Of a stretch of 64,000 nt of DNA, positions 16,483 to 24,631 are shown piece by piece (the first letter of the stretch is position 1; every line of letters begins with the position of its first letter). Both the position numbers and the translations under genes were made by a program. The stretch covers positions 124,001 through 188,000 of the forward strand of contig NZ_JBFONT020000004.1 of NCBI RefSeq assembly GCF_040779325.2. The letters run 5' to 3'. Source of the stretch: Aestuariibius violaceus. Its GTDB lineage: Bacteria; Pseudomonadota; Alphaproteobacteria; Rhodobacterales; Rhodobacteraceae. The notes under the pieces were generated by a model. That model had not been told where the DNA came from. It did not search any database and worked only from the letters and a program-made list of their open reading frames with translations.

Positions 16483-17808
16483 ATGAACATTCAGACCAAT
16501 CCGACCGAGCGGCCCTCCGTCTCTCCGCCGCCCGCACCCAAATCGCTCGAGCAGATGCAGCTGTCGCGCGTTATGATGCGCGATATCCTGCTCAAGACCA
16601 TGTTCCGCATGAATCTCGATATGGTGACGGATATCGCGCGCGTCATCTGCCTGCCGATCCCGGTCACGCAGGAACTCGTCGACATCACGCGCAGCCAGAA
16701 CCTGCTCGAGGCGACCGGCACGCTGAACGCCAACAATTCGGGCGAGATGGGCTATCAGTTGACCGAGGCCGGCAAAGGCCGCGCGATGGACGCCCTGGCA
16801 CAGTCCGAGTATTTCGGCCCGATGCCCGTTCCGCTGGCCGTCTATGCCGAGCAAGTGAAACGCCAGTCGATCCGCAACATTCAGATCACCCGCGATCAGC
16901 TGACCTCCGCCATGGGGCACCTGATCATCCCCGACGAGATGCTCGACCATCTCGGCCCCGCGGTCAGCGCAGGCCGGTCGATCCTGCTCTATGGTCCGCC
17001 GGGCAACGGTAAGTCCTCGATCTCGCACGGCATCCGGGACTCTCTCGGTGACAAGATCTATATCCCGCGCGCCATCGAGTACTCCGGTCAGGTCATTACC
17101 GTCTACGACCCGATCGTCCACTCGGCCGCAGAGGAAGAGATCGACGACCCGAACTCGCTGCGCCGCACATCCGGTCGTTTCGACACCCGTTATGTCCGCT
17201 GCGAGCGTCCGACGGTGATCACCGGCGGTGAGCTTTCACTCACCATGCTCGATCTCGTCTACAACCCGACAGCGCGCACCTATCAGGCGCCCCTGCAGCT
17301 CAAGTCCACCGGCGGCATCTTCATCGTCGACGACCTTGGCCGCCAGGAAGAACCGCCCCAGGCGCTCGTCAACCGCTGGATCGTTCCGCTCGAAGAAAAC
17401 CGCGACATCCTCACCCTGCAATCGGGCGAAAAATTCACGGTGCCCTTCGACACGCTCGTGATCTTCTCCACGAACTTCCACCCGAACGAGATCTTCGACA
17501 AAGCGGCCCTGCGCCGGATCTTCTTCAAGATCAAGATCGACGGCCCCAACCAGGAGGATTTCCTCAAGATCTTCGCCCTCGTCGCCCGCAAGCGGAAGAT
17601 GCCGCTCGACGAGAAGGCGCTGATCCATCTCCTGAAGGTCAAGTACCCGACGATCGACAACATCTACGCGAATTACCAGCCGATCTTCCTGATCGACCAG
17701 ATGCGGGCGATCTGCGAATTCGAGGGCATCCCCTACCAGATGACCCCCGAACTGATCGATCGCGCCTGGGAAAACATGTTCGTCCGGCAAGAGCATATCG
17801 AGCATTGA
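16483..17808 (+). CDS. AAA+ ATPase of unknown function beside the tad locus
   Basis: This 441-aa soluble protein has a conserved N-terminal region (~170 aa) that contains a Gly/Asn-rich turn (GTLNANNSGEMGYQLTEAGKGRA). An AAA+ module follows, with Walker A GPPGNGKSS (171-179), Walker B IFIVDDLGRQ (~280-289), a sensor-like FSTNF and an arginine-rich ALRRIFFKIKI. A C-terminal helical lid ends it. The start at 16483 has GAGG 5 bases upstream; an upstream in-frame opening at 16366 gives an implausible N-terminus. Its stop overlaps the next gene. I know of no established function. Proximity to the pilus locus is suggestive but it is transcribed away from it. Confidence 0.82.
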   Translation: MNIQTNPTERPSVSPPPAPKSLEQMQLSRVMMRDILLKTMFRMNLDMVTDIARVICLPIPVTQELVDITRSQNLLEATGTLNANNSGEMGYQLTEAGKGRAMDALAQSEYFGPMPVPLAVYAEQVKRQSIRNIQITRDQLTSAMGHLIIPDEMLDHLGPAVSAGRSILLYGPPGNGKSSISHGIRDSLGDKIYIPRAIEYSGQVITVYDPIVHSAAEEEIDDPNSLRRTSGRFDTRYVRCERPTVITGGELSLTMLDLVYNPTARTYQAPLQLKSTGGIFIVDDLGRQEEPPQALVNRWIVPLEENRDILTLQSGEKFTVPFDTLVIFSTNFHPNEIFDKAALRRIFFKIKIDGPNQEDFLKIFALVARKRKMPLDEKALIHLLKVKYPTIDNIYANYQPIFLIDQMRAICEFEGIPYQMTPELIDRAWENMFVRQEHIEH

Positions 17809-18686
17809 CGAGTACCTCCGCGCCCGCCTCCAGTGGCGAAACTGGCGGGCGCGGATTTCACGGCATCGGGGTGGCCGGCTGCGGCCGGATGGGGCACCCA
17901 ATGCTGCAGGCTCTCCGGAAGGCAGGCGTCGACGCGCACGGCTTCGACATCCGCGATGGCCTCGGCCCCGACATCACGACAGATCCGACCAGCTTCGCAC
18001 GCGACCTCCGCATCCTGATCACCGTCGTCCGCGACGCCGCCCAGACCGACGCGCTTCTCTTCAATGACCAGGGTCTGCTCGACCATGCGCCGGATCTCAC
18101 GCACCTGATCATCTCGTCAACGGTCTCACCCCGCTACATCACCAAGCTCCAGGACCGCCTGCCGGAAAGGATCCACCTGATCGATGCTCCCATGTCCGGC
18201 GCCCGGATCGCCGCGCAAAAGGCCCGCCTGTCCTTCATGCTCGGCGGGGATCCGGGCGAGATCGACCATCTCATGCCGCTCTTTCAGGCCATGGGCGCCC
18301 ATGTCCACCGCATGGGCCCGCTCGGTGCCGGGATGCAGGCCAAGGTTCTCAACAACCTCCTCGCAGCAACATCGGTCGCCATGACCCGCCAGGTTCTCGA
18401 CTGGTCCGACGCCGCGGGCCTCGACGAGGCGGCCTTCCTCGCTCTTCTCAACAGCTCTTCCGGCCGCAACTGGCTCACAGAAGGCTTCGACGAGATCGAA
18501 TTCGCCCGCGACGGCTGGGCCGAGGATAACTCCATCGGTCTCCTGACCAAGGATATCGACGCCGCCCTCGACGCCCTCCCCGGCGAAACCGACACAACGC
18601 TCCTCACCCAAATCCGCCGGAAAATCCGGGCCCTGACACCCCGAAGAGCGCCAATACTCCCGAGCCATCGCCACCCAAGCCATTAA
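17805..18686 (+). CDS. NAD-binding 6-phosphogluconate/3-hydroxyisobutyrate dehydrogenase-like protein
   Basis: This ~293-aa protein is of the beta-hydroxyacid dehydrogenase superfamily. It has an N-terminal Rossmann motif GVAGCGRMGHPM (residues ~22-33) and a substrate-binding motif DAPMSGARIAAQKARLSFMLGG (DxPxSG). The catalytic-Lys region is MGPLGAGMQAKVLNNLLAA and a helical C-terminal domain follows. It should oxidise or reduce a small 3-hydroxyacid with NAD(P); the substrate cannot be told. The TTG at 17805 overlaps the stop of the AAA+ gene; a later start close to residue 18 is possible. The final 15 residues are Pro/Arg/His-rich and unlike the family, perhaps a small 3' extension. Confidence 0.85.
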   Translation: MTSTSAPASSGETGGRGFHGIGVAGCGRMGHPMLQALRKAGVDAHGFDIRDGLGPDITTDPTSFARDLRILITVVRDAAQTDALLFNDQGLLDHAPDLTHLIISSTVSPRYITKLQDRLPERIHLIDAPMSGARIAAQKARLSFMLGGDPGEIDHLMPLFQAMGAHVHRMGPLGAGMQAKVLNNLLAATSVAMTRQVLDWSDAAGLDEAAFLALLNSSSGRNWLTEGFDEIEFARDGWAEDNSIGLLTKDIDAALDALPGETDTTLLTQIRRKIRALTPRRAPILPSHRHPSH

Positions 18687-18698
18687 CCTCCACAAGCC

Positions 18699-18764
18699 TT
18701 AACCTTAACGCGCCCTGCTCTGGCAAAGGGCCTACCCCTCCCCTTCATCTGGCCGAAAATACTC
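18699..18764. repeat. Dispersed intergenic repeat, copy A
   Basis: TTAACCTTAACGCGCCC (18699-18715) and, after a variable spacer, CTTCATCTGGCC..AAAATACTC (18743-18764) recur in the same order before the pdeM gene (copy B). The second element also occurs at 36795 and 41823. The repeat fills the gap between the oxidoreductase and helicase genes. Confidence 0.75.
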
Positions 18765-18836
18765 CCGCCGGAGGCTCCCTCCCTCACCACACATATGGAC
18801 AGCGGACACTGACAGATCCCCGCCTACATCCACCCC

Positions 18837-21284
18837 ATGACCACCCTGCCCCAGACCTTCGTTGACTGGTTCGCCTCCAAAGGCTGGACGATCCACCCCC
18901 ACCAGCAGGACATGCTCGACGCGGCCGATGCGCCGTCCCTGCTCCTCATCGCGCCCACGGGCGGGGGCAAGACGCTCGCGGGCTTCCTGCCTACCCTCAT
19001 CGACCTGCATCACACCCCCCGGGACGGCCTCCACACCCTCTACGTCTCTCCGCTCAAGGCGCTCGCCGCCGACATTCGCCGCAACCTGACGACCCCCGTC
19101 ACCGAAATGGGCCTGCCGATCCGCGTCGAGGACCGCACCGGCGACACGTCCTACACCCAGAAACGCCGCCAGCGCGCCGACCCACCCCATATCCTGCTGA
19201 CGACCCCCGAAAGCCTCGCGCTTCTGACCAGCTATGAGGACGCCCCCCGCATCTTCAAAGGCCTCAGGCGCGTCATCGTCGACGAGATCCACGCGCTGGC
19301 GGAATCCAAACGCGGCGACCAGCTCATGCTCGCCCTCGCCCGCCTCCAGACGCTGGAACCCGGCCTCAAACGCATCGGCCTCTCCGCCACGGTCGAAGAT
19401 CCCCAGGCCATCGCCGACCAGCTCGCCCACCACCCCGACCCGACGCTGATCATCAACGCCGACCCGGGGCCCGAGCCCGACATCCGGATGCTCACCACCG
19501 AAGAGCTGCCCCCCTGGGCGGGCGGCGGCGCCAAATACGCGATCCCCGCCGTGCTCGACCAGGTCCGGCAGCACAAGACGACCCTCATCTTCCACAACAC
19601 CCGCGCCCAGGCCGAGATCTTCTTCCATAACCTCTGGCTCGCCAACGAAGACGACCTGCCCATCGGCATCCACCACGGCTCGCTGGCCCGCGAACAGCGC
19701 GAGCGGGTCGAGGCCGCGATGGTCCGCGGCGACCTCCGCGCCATCGTCTGCACCGGCTCTCTCGATCTCGGGATCGACTGGGGCGACGTGGACCTCGTCA
19801 TCCAGATCGGCGCCCCGAAAAACGTCAAGCGCCTCGTTCAGCGGATCGGCCGCGCCAATCACCGCTACAACGCCCCCTCGAAGGCCCTCCTCGTCCCCGC
19901 GAACCGCTTCGAAGTTGTAGAATGCGTCGCCGCCCTCGAAGCGGTCAAGGATCACGACCTCGACGGCGACCCAAAAGGCCCCGGCCCGCGCGATGTCCTC
20001 TGCCAGCATGTCCTGCTCACCGCCTGTGCAGGCCCCTTCGACGCTGACCAACTCTACGCGGAGGTCATCACGGCAGGCGCCTATCGCACCCTCACCCGCC
20101 CCCAGTTCGACGCCTGCCTCGATTTCTGCGCCACCGGGGGCTACGCGCTCCGCGCCTATGACAAGTGGCAGCGCCTCAAGCAAACGGGCGGCACATGGCA
20201 CCTCCGCGACCCGCGCGCGAGCCGCAATATCCGCATGAACATGGGCACGATCATGGACACCGACACGCTGAAGGTGCGCCTCAAGCATCGCGGCGGCGGC
20301 AAGCCGCTCGGGGAGGTCGAGGAAGGCTTCGCCGCCACCCTCACCGCCGGCGACACCTTCCTGATCGGCGGTCAGATCGTCCGCTACGAAGGCCTCAACC
20401 AGATGACGGTCGAGGTCACGCGCCGCCCGTCCGACAAGCCGCGCATCGCGACCTTCATGGGCACCAAGTTCGCAACCTCCACCCAGCTCTCCCACCGCAT
20501 CCTGCGGATGTTCCAACAGCCGTCCTGGCCCGAACTGCCGCAACACACCGCCGATTGGCTGGCCCTCCAACGCCAGGTCTCGAAGCTCCCCGAACCGGAC
20601 CGCCTGCTGATCGAAAGCTTCCCCTTCGAGGGCCGCTGCCAGACCGTCGTCTATGGCTTCGCCGGCCGCAACGCGATGCAGACCCTCGGCCTTCTCCTGA
20701 CCCAAAGGATGGAGGAACGCGGCCTCGACCCGCTTGGCTTCGTCACCACCGACTACGCGCTCCTGATCTGGGGGCTCGAGCCGCTCGACGATCCCGAACC
20801 GCTCTTCGAGGCCCGCAATCTGCGCGAGGGGCTGGAAACCTGGCTCAAGGGCAACGCCGTCATGAAGCGAACCTTCAAGCAATCGGCCACCATCGCGGGC
20901 CTCATCGAACGCAACACGCCGCAATCCCGCAAGACCGGACGCCAGGCGACATTCTCGAGCGACATCCTCTACGACACACTTCAGAAATACGACCCCGACC
21001 ACCTCCTCCTCGACATCACGCGCGAGGAAGCGACCCGCGGCCTCGTCGATTTCGGCCGGATCGAGGAAATGGCCGCCCGCATCCAAGGCCGCATCGACCA
21101 TCTCCACCTCGACCGCGTCACGCCGCTGGCCGCTCCCCTCTTTCTCGAAGCGGGCCGCGTCCCGGTCAAAGGCGCCGGCCAGGAACGCCTCCTTGAAGAG
21201 CACGCCGACCGCCTGATGGCCGCTTCCGGCCTCGACGGCCTCGCCCCCGAACCCGAACGCCCCAAATGGCGCGTTCCCTGGTAG
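18837..21284 (+). CDS. Ligase-associated DNA damage response DEXH-box helicase (Lhr-like)
   Basis: This 815-aa superfamily 2 helicase has Walker A APTGGGKT (39-46), motif Ib VSPLKAL, a DEIH box (149-152), LSATV (motif III) and QRIGRANHR (motif VI). A long Lhr-type C-terminal region follows, with a winged-helix and core domain. The size and motifs fit the helicase that is normally encoded with an ATP-dependent DNA ligase, an exonuclease and the PdeM phosphoesterase. That module is thought to act in DNA repair. PdeM follows 246 bases downstream, which supports the call, but neither the ligase nor the exonuclease gene is in the window. An 823-aa open frame on the opposite strand is only a GC-rich shadow. 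Confidence 0.93.
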   Translation: MTTLPQTFVDWFASKGWTIHPHQQDMLDAADAPSLLLIAPTGGGKTLAGFLPTLIDLHHTPRDGLHTLYVSPLKALAADIRRNLTTPVTEMGLPIRVEDRTGDTSYTQKRRQRADPPHILLTTPESLALLTSYEDAPRIFKGLRRVIVDEIHALAESKRGDQLMLALARLQTLEPGLKRIGLSATVEDPQAIADQLAHHPDPTLIINADPGPEPDIRMLTTEELPPWAGGGAKYAIPAVLDQVRQHKTTLIFHNTRAQAEIFFHNLWLANEDDLPIGIHHGSLAREQRERVEAAMVRGDLRAIVCTGSLDLGIDWGDVDLVIQIGAPKNVKRLVQRIGRANHRYNAPSKALLVPANRFEVVECVAALEAVKDHDLDGDPKGPGPRDVLCQHVLLTACAGPFDADQLYAEVITAGAYRTLTRPQFDACLDFCATGGYALRAYDKWQRLKQTGGTWHLRDPRASRNIRMNMGTIMDTDTLKVRLKHRGGGKPLGEVEEGFAATLTAGDTFLIGGQIVRYEGLNQMTVEVTRRPSDKPRIATFMGTKFATSTQLSHRILRMFQQPSWPELPQHTADWLALQRQVSKLPEPDRLLIESFPFEGRCQTVVYGFAGRNAMQTLGLLLTQRMEERGLDPLGFVTTDYALLIWGLEPLDDPEPLFEARNLREGLETWLKGNAVMKRTFKQSATIAGLIERNTPQSRKTGRQATFSSDILYDTLQKYDPDHLLLDITREEATRGLVDFGRIEEMAARIQGRIDHLHLDRVTPLAAPLFLEAGRVPVKGAGQERLLEEHADRLMAASGLDGLAPEPERPKWRVPW

Positions 21285-21354
21285 ATCCGGACCCCGTCAC
21301 AAACCGCCCCAGCGAAGCCCGACCACGTCCGTCCCGAACCGCAACACCCCCAAC

Positions 21355-21418
21355 CGCCATTAACCTTAACGCGCCCCTTTCAGAGAAAGCCCCATCCTTC
21401 ATCTGGCCAAAAATACTC
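21355..21418. repeat. Dispersed intergenic repeat, copy B
   Basis: CCATTAACCTTAACGCGCCCC (about 21357-21377) is followed by an 18-base spacer and CCTTCATCTGGCC..AAAATACTC (21396-21418). It matches copy A in order and sequence. The 246 bases between helicase and pdeM hold this repeat and no gene. Confidence 0.75.
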
Positions 21419-21530
21419 ATTGCAGCAGGAGCAACTTGCACGGCCAATGCCGAAGCAAAGCCACCGCCACCACACCTGACCCCACGCCCCTCTAGACGCA
21501 AATGCCAGCCTCTGGCACATAGAACGTCCC

Positions 21531-22193
21531 ATGAACGCCCATGTCTTCACCCTGGCCGGTGCCGATCTCCACGCGCTCCCCACCGGCGCCCTCTGGTGGC
21601 CCGCAAGGCGGCTCCTCGTCGTATCCGACCTCCATCTCGGCAAGTCCGAACGCGTCGCCCGCCGCCGCGGCACCATGCTTCCCCCCTACGAGACGCCGGC
21701 CACCCTCTCCCGCCTCGCCGCCGACATTGCAGCCACCGACCCGGCGGCGATCCTCTGCCTTGGCGACAGCTTCGACGACCGGGAAGCCGCCGACAGCCTG
21801 ACCACGGACGACCGCAATGCCATCGCCACGCTCCAGCAGAACCGCACCTGGCTCTGGGTCGAAGGCAACCACGACCCCGGCCCGCTTGACGGCTTCGGCG
21901 GCACGCCTCTCGCCGAGCATCGCGAAGGCCCCCTCGCCTTCCGCCACATCGCGACCGACGCCACGCCCGAGCTCTCGGGCCACTACCACCCGAAGGCCTC
22001 GGTCCGCGGCCAGTCCCGCCCGGCCTTCCTCTACGACGACACCCGTGTGGTCCTGCCCGCCTACGGCGCCTATACCGGCGGGCTCGCCTGCGAAGCGCCT
22101 GTCCTGCAAAAGATCATGCGCCCCGGCGCCATCGCTGTTCTGACCGGCCGCCGTGCAATCCCCGTCCCGATGCCGCGCAGCGCCGCCGCCTAG
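21531..22193 (+). CDS. pdeM: Ligase-associated DNA damage response phosphoesterase PdeM
   Basis: This 220-aa calcineurin-like phosphoesterase shows the metal-binding motifs in order: VSDLHLGKSER (DxH), LGDSFDD (GDxxD), EGNHDPG (GNHD) and SGHYHPK (GHxH). It matches PdeM, the small nuclease/phosphoesterase of the ligase-associated repair module. It stands downstream of the matching helicase, separated by a dispersed repeat, so the two may or may not share a transcript. Its 3' end overlaps the convergent LytTR gene by 4 bases. No clear ribosome-binding site precedes the ATG, but the N-terminus is as expected. Confidence 0.9.
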   Translation: MNAHVFTLAGADLHALPTGALWWPARRLLVVSDLHLGKSERVARRRGTMLPPYETPATLSRLAADIAATDPAAILCLGDSFDDREAADSLTTDDRNAIATLQQNRTWLWVEGNHDPGPLDGFGGTPLAEHREGPLAFRHIATDATPELSGHYHPKASVRGQSRPAFLYDDTRVVLPAYGAYTGGLACEAPVLQKIMRPGAIAVLTGRRAIPVPMPRSAAA

Positions 22194-22993
22194 ATTACGC
22201 CTTCCTCAACCAGCTGAGGCTTGTACTTGCGCCCCACCGGCACGCGAGAGCCATCCTGCAGCCGCACGAAGTCCCGCCCGCTCTCCCGCTCGCGCGAAGC
22301 GATCGCCGCAACGGCGACCCAATGGGACCGGTGGACGCAATAGCCAGGCACACCTTCCATCTCATCCACTGCATCCGCAAACCGCAGCCGGATCCGCTGA
22401 ACACGCCCGTCATCACTATGGACGTCGACGAAATGCCCCTCTGCCGTCAGTCGCACGATCCGCGCCCCCGGCGTCAACTCGACCCGCCGCGCAAGCCGCG
22501 GCTCCGGCATCTCGGGCGCTACCTCTGCCGGAGCGGACGGCCGCATCGGATCCATGTCGAGAACAAGCCGCGCCAGCGACACGCATTGCGCCAGCATCCA
22601 CAGACCAGCCGACAAAAGCGCAAGGGACAGCGTCTCGCGTGACTGCCCCGCAGAGATGATCGCGCAGAGCCACCAAAGCATGGGCGCGTAGAGAGCCGTA
22701 AAGAAAGAAGCGGTGCAGAACGCATGAACGGAACCCGGAAAATCAGGCCGCAGCCGCAGGATGAGGAGCTTGGACGCAAATCCGAACGGCATCGCAATCG
22801 ACAGAACCAAGCCCCAGTAGATGAACCGCTCGATGAAGGACTGGGTCTCGGCAGTGCCGAACGGCCCGGCCACCGCCACGATCACCGTCACCGATGCGAC
22901 CGTTATGAAGGTTGGCGGGGACAGGCAGTAAGCGACGAGATCGCGCCAGAAGCCGTCCCACCGGCTGCGATCCTCTGCCAAACCCAACTTCAT
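22190..22993 (-). CDS. Membrane-anchored LytTR-type transcriptional regulator
   Basis: This 267-aa protein has four hydrophobic segments (about residues 22-150) and a C-terminal LytTR DNA-binding domain: LTAEGHFVDVHSDDGRVQRIRLRFADAVDEM, PGYCVHRSHWVAVAAIAS, FVRLQDGSRVPVGRKYKP. Such proteins sense something in or at the membrane and bind promoter repeats directly; no partner kinase is present. The ATG at 22993 is chosen because the frame upstream (to 23092) runs through the shared promoter region with the divergent thioesterase gene. Targets are unknown. Confidence 0.85.
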   Translation of the reverse strand: MKLGLAEDRSRWDGFWRDLVAYCLSPPTFITVASVTVIVAVAGPFGTAETQSFIERFIYWGLVLSIAMPFGFASKLLILRLRPDFPGSVHAFCTASFFTALYAPMLWWLCAIISAGQSRETLSLALLSAGLWMLAQCVSLARLVLDMDPMRPSAPAEVAPEMPEPRLARRVELTPGARIVRLTAEGHFVDVHSDDGRVQRIRLRFADAVDEMEGVPGYCVHRSHWVAVAAIASRERESGRDFVRLQDGSRVPVGRKYKPQLVEEGVI

Positions 22994-23133
22994 ATACGTC
23001 ACTCTCGAACCCGCTCTTTGATCTATTTCAGAAGGCGACCAGGCCAATACCAGCTGCGACAGTCTGCAACATGTTAGCGCCCTATATCGCAAGATTCTTG
23101 CGCGCGGGGCAGTCCCGACCTAGCGTCAACCGC

Positions 23134-23538
23134 GTGAATGAAGATGACATCCTCGCGAGCTTTACCCGCCAGAGCCTCATGCAGACCTTCGGCGCGACCC
23201 TGCTCCGCGCCCGCGACGGCCTTTGCGAGATCGAGGCGCCGATCGTGGATGGCGCCCGCCAACAGCATGGATATGGCCATGCCGGCCTCACCTTTGCGCT
23301 TGGCGACAGCGCCGCGGGCTATGCGGCCCTCTCGCTCATGCCTAACGGGTCCGAGGTTTTGACGGCCGAGATGAAGATCAACCTGCTTGCTCCCGCGAAA
23401 GGCGACCGTTTGCTTGCAACAGGCCGCGTGGTTCGCGCCGGTCGCAGGTTGACGGTGGTAACCGCCGAAGTCCGTGCGACGCAAGCCGAGGCCGATACGC
23501 TGATCGCGCTCCTGCAAGGTACAATGATCCCACTTTGA
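23134..23538 (+). CDS. PaaI-type hotdog-fold thioesterase
   Basis: This ~134-aa hotdog protein has the phenylacetate-type thioesterase layout: FGATLLRARDGLCEIEAPI, then QQHGYGHAGLTFALGDSAAGYAAL with the likely catalytic HG/Asp region, then VLTAEMKINLLAPAKGDRLLATGRVVRAGRRLTVVTAEV. It would hydrolyse an acyl-CoA of unknown type in the cytoplasm. The start is uncertain: GTG at 23134 gives the usual N-terminus (VNEDDILASFTRQ), while ATG at 23071 would add 21 residues; neither has a strong ribosome-binding site. The gene diverges from the LytTR regulator. Confidence 0.82.
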   Translation: MNEDDILASFTRQSLMQTFGATLLRARDGLCEIEAPIVDGARQQHGYGHAGLTFALGDSAAGYAALSLMPNGSEVLTAEMKINLLAPAKGDRLLATGRVVRAGRRLTVVTAEVRATQAEADTLIALLQGTMIPL

Positions 23539-23655
23539 GTTTCACCCCGAAGCTGGCCAACGCCCACCACACGGGCGCCGGCCAACCTTCGTTACACCAC
23601 TGCCTCGGATCACTCCGGCAAAACAGTTAACAAAAGGTTAACGACCGGCGGAAGC

Positions 23656-24534
23656 CTACGCTGTCAGCCCTTCCGGCTCGGCCAATCCATGCGCCCGGCA
23701 ACAGGCCGTCACGGTATTTGCGAGCAGACAGGCGATCGTCATCGGGCCCACACCGCCAGGTACCGGCGTGATCGCTCCAGCCACCGCCGCGCAACTGTCG
23801 TAATCGCAGTCACCGACAAGGCCTCCATCGACCCGGTTGATCCCCACATCTATCACCGTCGCACCCGGCTTGATCCAGTCGCCCGTCACCATCTTCGGCC
23901 GCCCCACGGCTGCGACAACGATATCTGCCCGTTTTGCCACCTCCGGCAGGTCTTTCGTGCGGGAATGGGCCACCGTGACGGTGCAACTGTCCCGCAGCAG
24001 AAGCTGCGCCATCGGCTTGCCCACGATATTCGACCGCCCGATCACCACCGCATCGAGCCCGCTCAGATCCCCAAGCTGCTCCCGCAACATCATCAGACAG
24101 CCCAGCGGCGTACACGGCACCATCGCCGCCTGCCCCGTCGCAAGCTTCCCGACATTCGAGATGTGGAACCCGTCGACATCCTTCGCCGGATCGATCGCAT
24201 CGATCACGGCTTCCGAATTCAGATGCCCGGGCAGCGGAAGCTGCACCAGGATGCCATGCACCTCCCGGTCGGCATTCAGCTCCGCAATCAGCGACAACAG
24301 TTCCTCTTCAGACGTGCCCGCATCCAGCCGGTGCTCGATGCTCTTCATGCCCACCTCGCGGGTCATCTTCCCCTTCGAGCGAACATAGACCTGGCTCGCC
24401 GGATCCTCGCCGAGCAGCACAACGGCGAGCCCCGGCACGATCCCATGCTCCTCGGACAGGCGCGCCACGTGGCCCGCCACCTTCTCCCGGATCCCCGCCG
24501 CAAAGGCCTTTCCGTCGATCACATCCGCTGTCAT
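23656..24534 (-). CDS. folD: Bifunctional methylenetetrahydrofolate dehydrogenase/cyclohydrolase FolD
   Basis: This 292-aa protein is a complete FolD. It has the catalytic region SQVYVRSKGKMTREVGM (Tyr50, Lys54/56), the LVQLPLPGHL motif, VIGRSNIVGKPMAQLL for NADP binding and the C-terminal TPVPGGVGPMTIACLL block. It interconverts 5,10-methylene- and 10-formyl-tetrahydrofolate. It follows fhs on the same strand with 97 bases between, so the two C1-folate enzymes are probably co-regulated. GGAG lies just upstream of the ATG. Confidence 0.97.
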   Translation of the reverse strand: MTADVIDGKAFAAGIREKVAGHVARLSEEHGIVPGLAVVLLGEDPASQVYVRSKGKMTREVGMKSIEHRLDAGTSEEELLSLIAELNADREVHGILVQLPLPGHLNSEAVIDAIDPAKDVDGFHISNVGKLATGQAAMVPCTPLGCLMMLREQLGDLSGLDAVVIGRSNIVGKPMAQLLLRDSCTVTVAHSRTKDLPEVAKRADIVVAAVGRPKMVTGDWIKPGATVIDVGINRVDGGLVGDCDYDSCAAVAGAITPVPGGVGPMTIACLLANTVTACCRAHGLAEPEGLTA

Positions 24535-24631
24535 CCCGTCTCCATCCGTTAACTTTCTCTCACCGGAACATTCGTTCCCCTCCGACGTGATGCCGACCGA
24601 GTGCCGCCCGGATGCCGCAGGTCCATTTCGC

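Noticed and set aside
18732..21203. An 823-aa open frame on the minus strand opposite the helicase gene
   Set aside because: It is a GC-rich shadow of a clear helicase gene with intact motifs; its translation is low-complexity and has no family signature.
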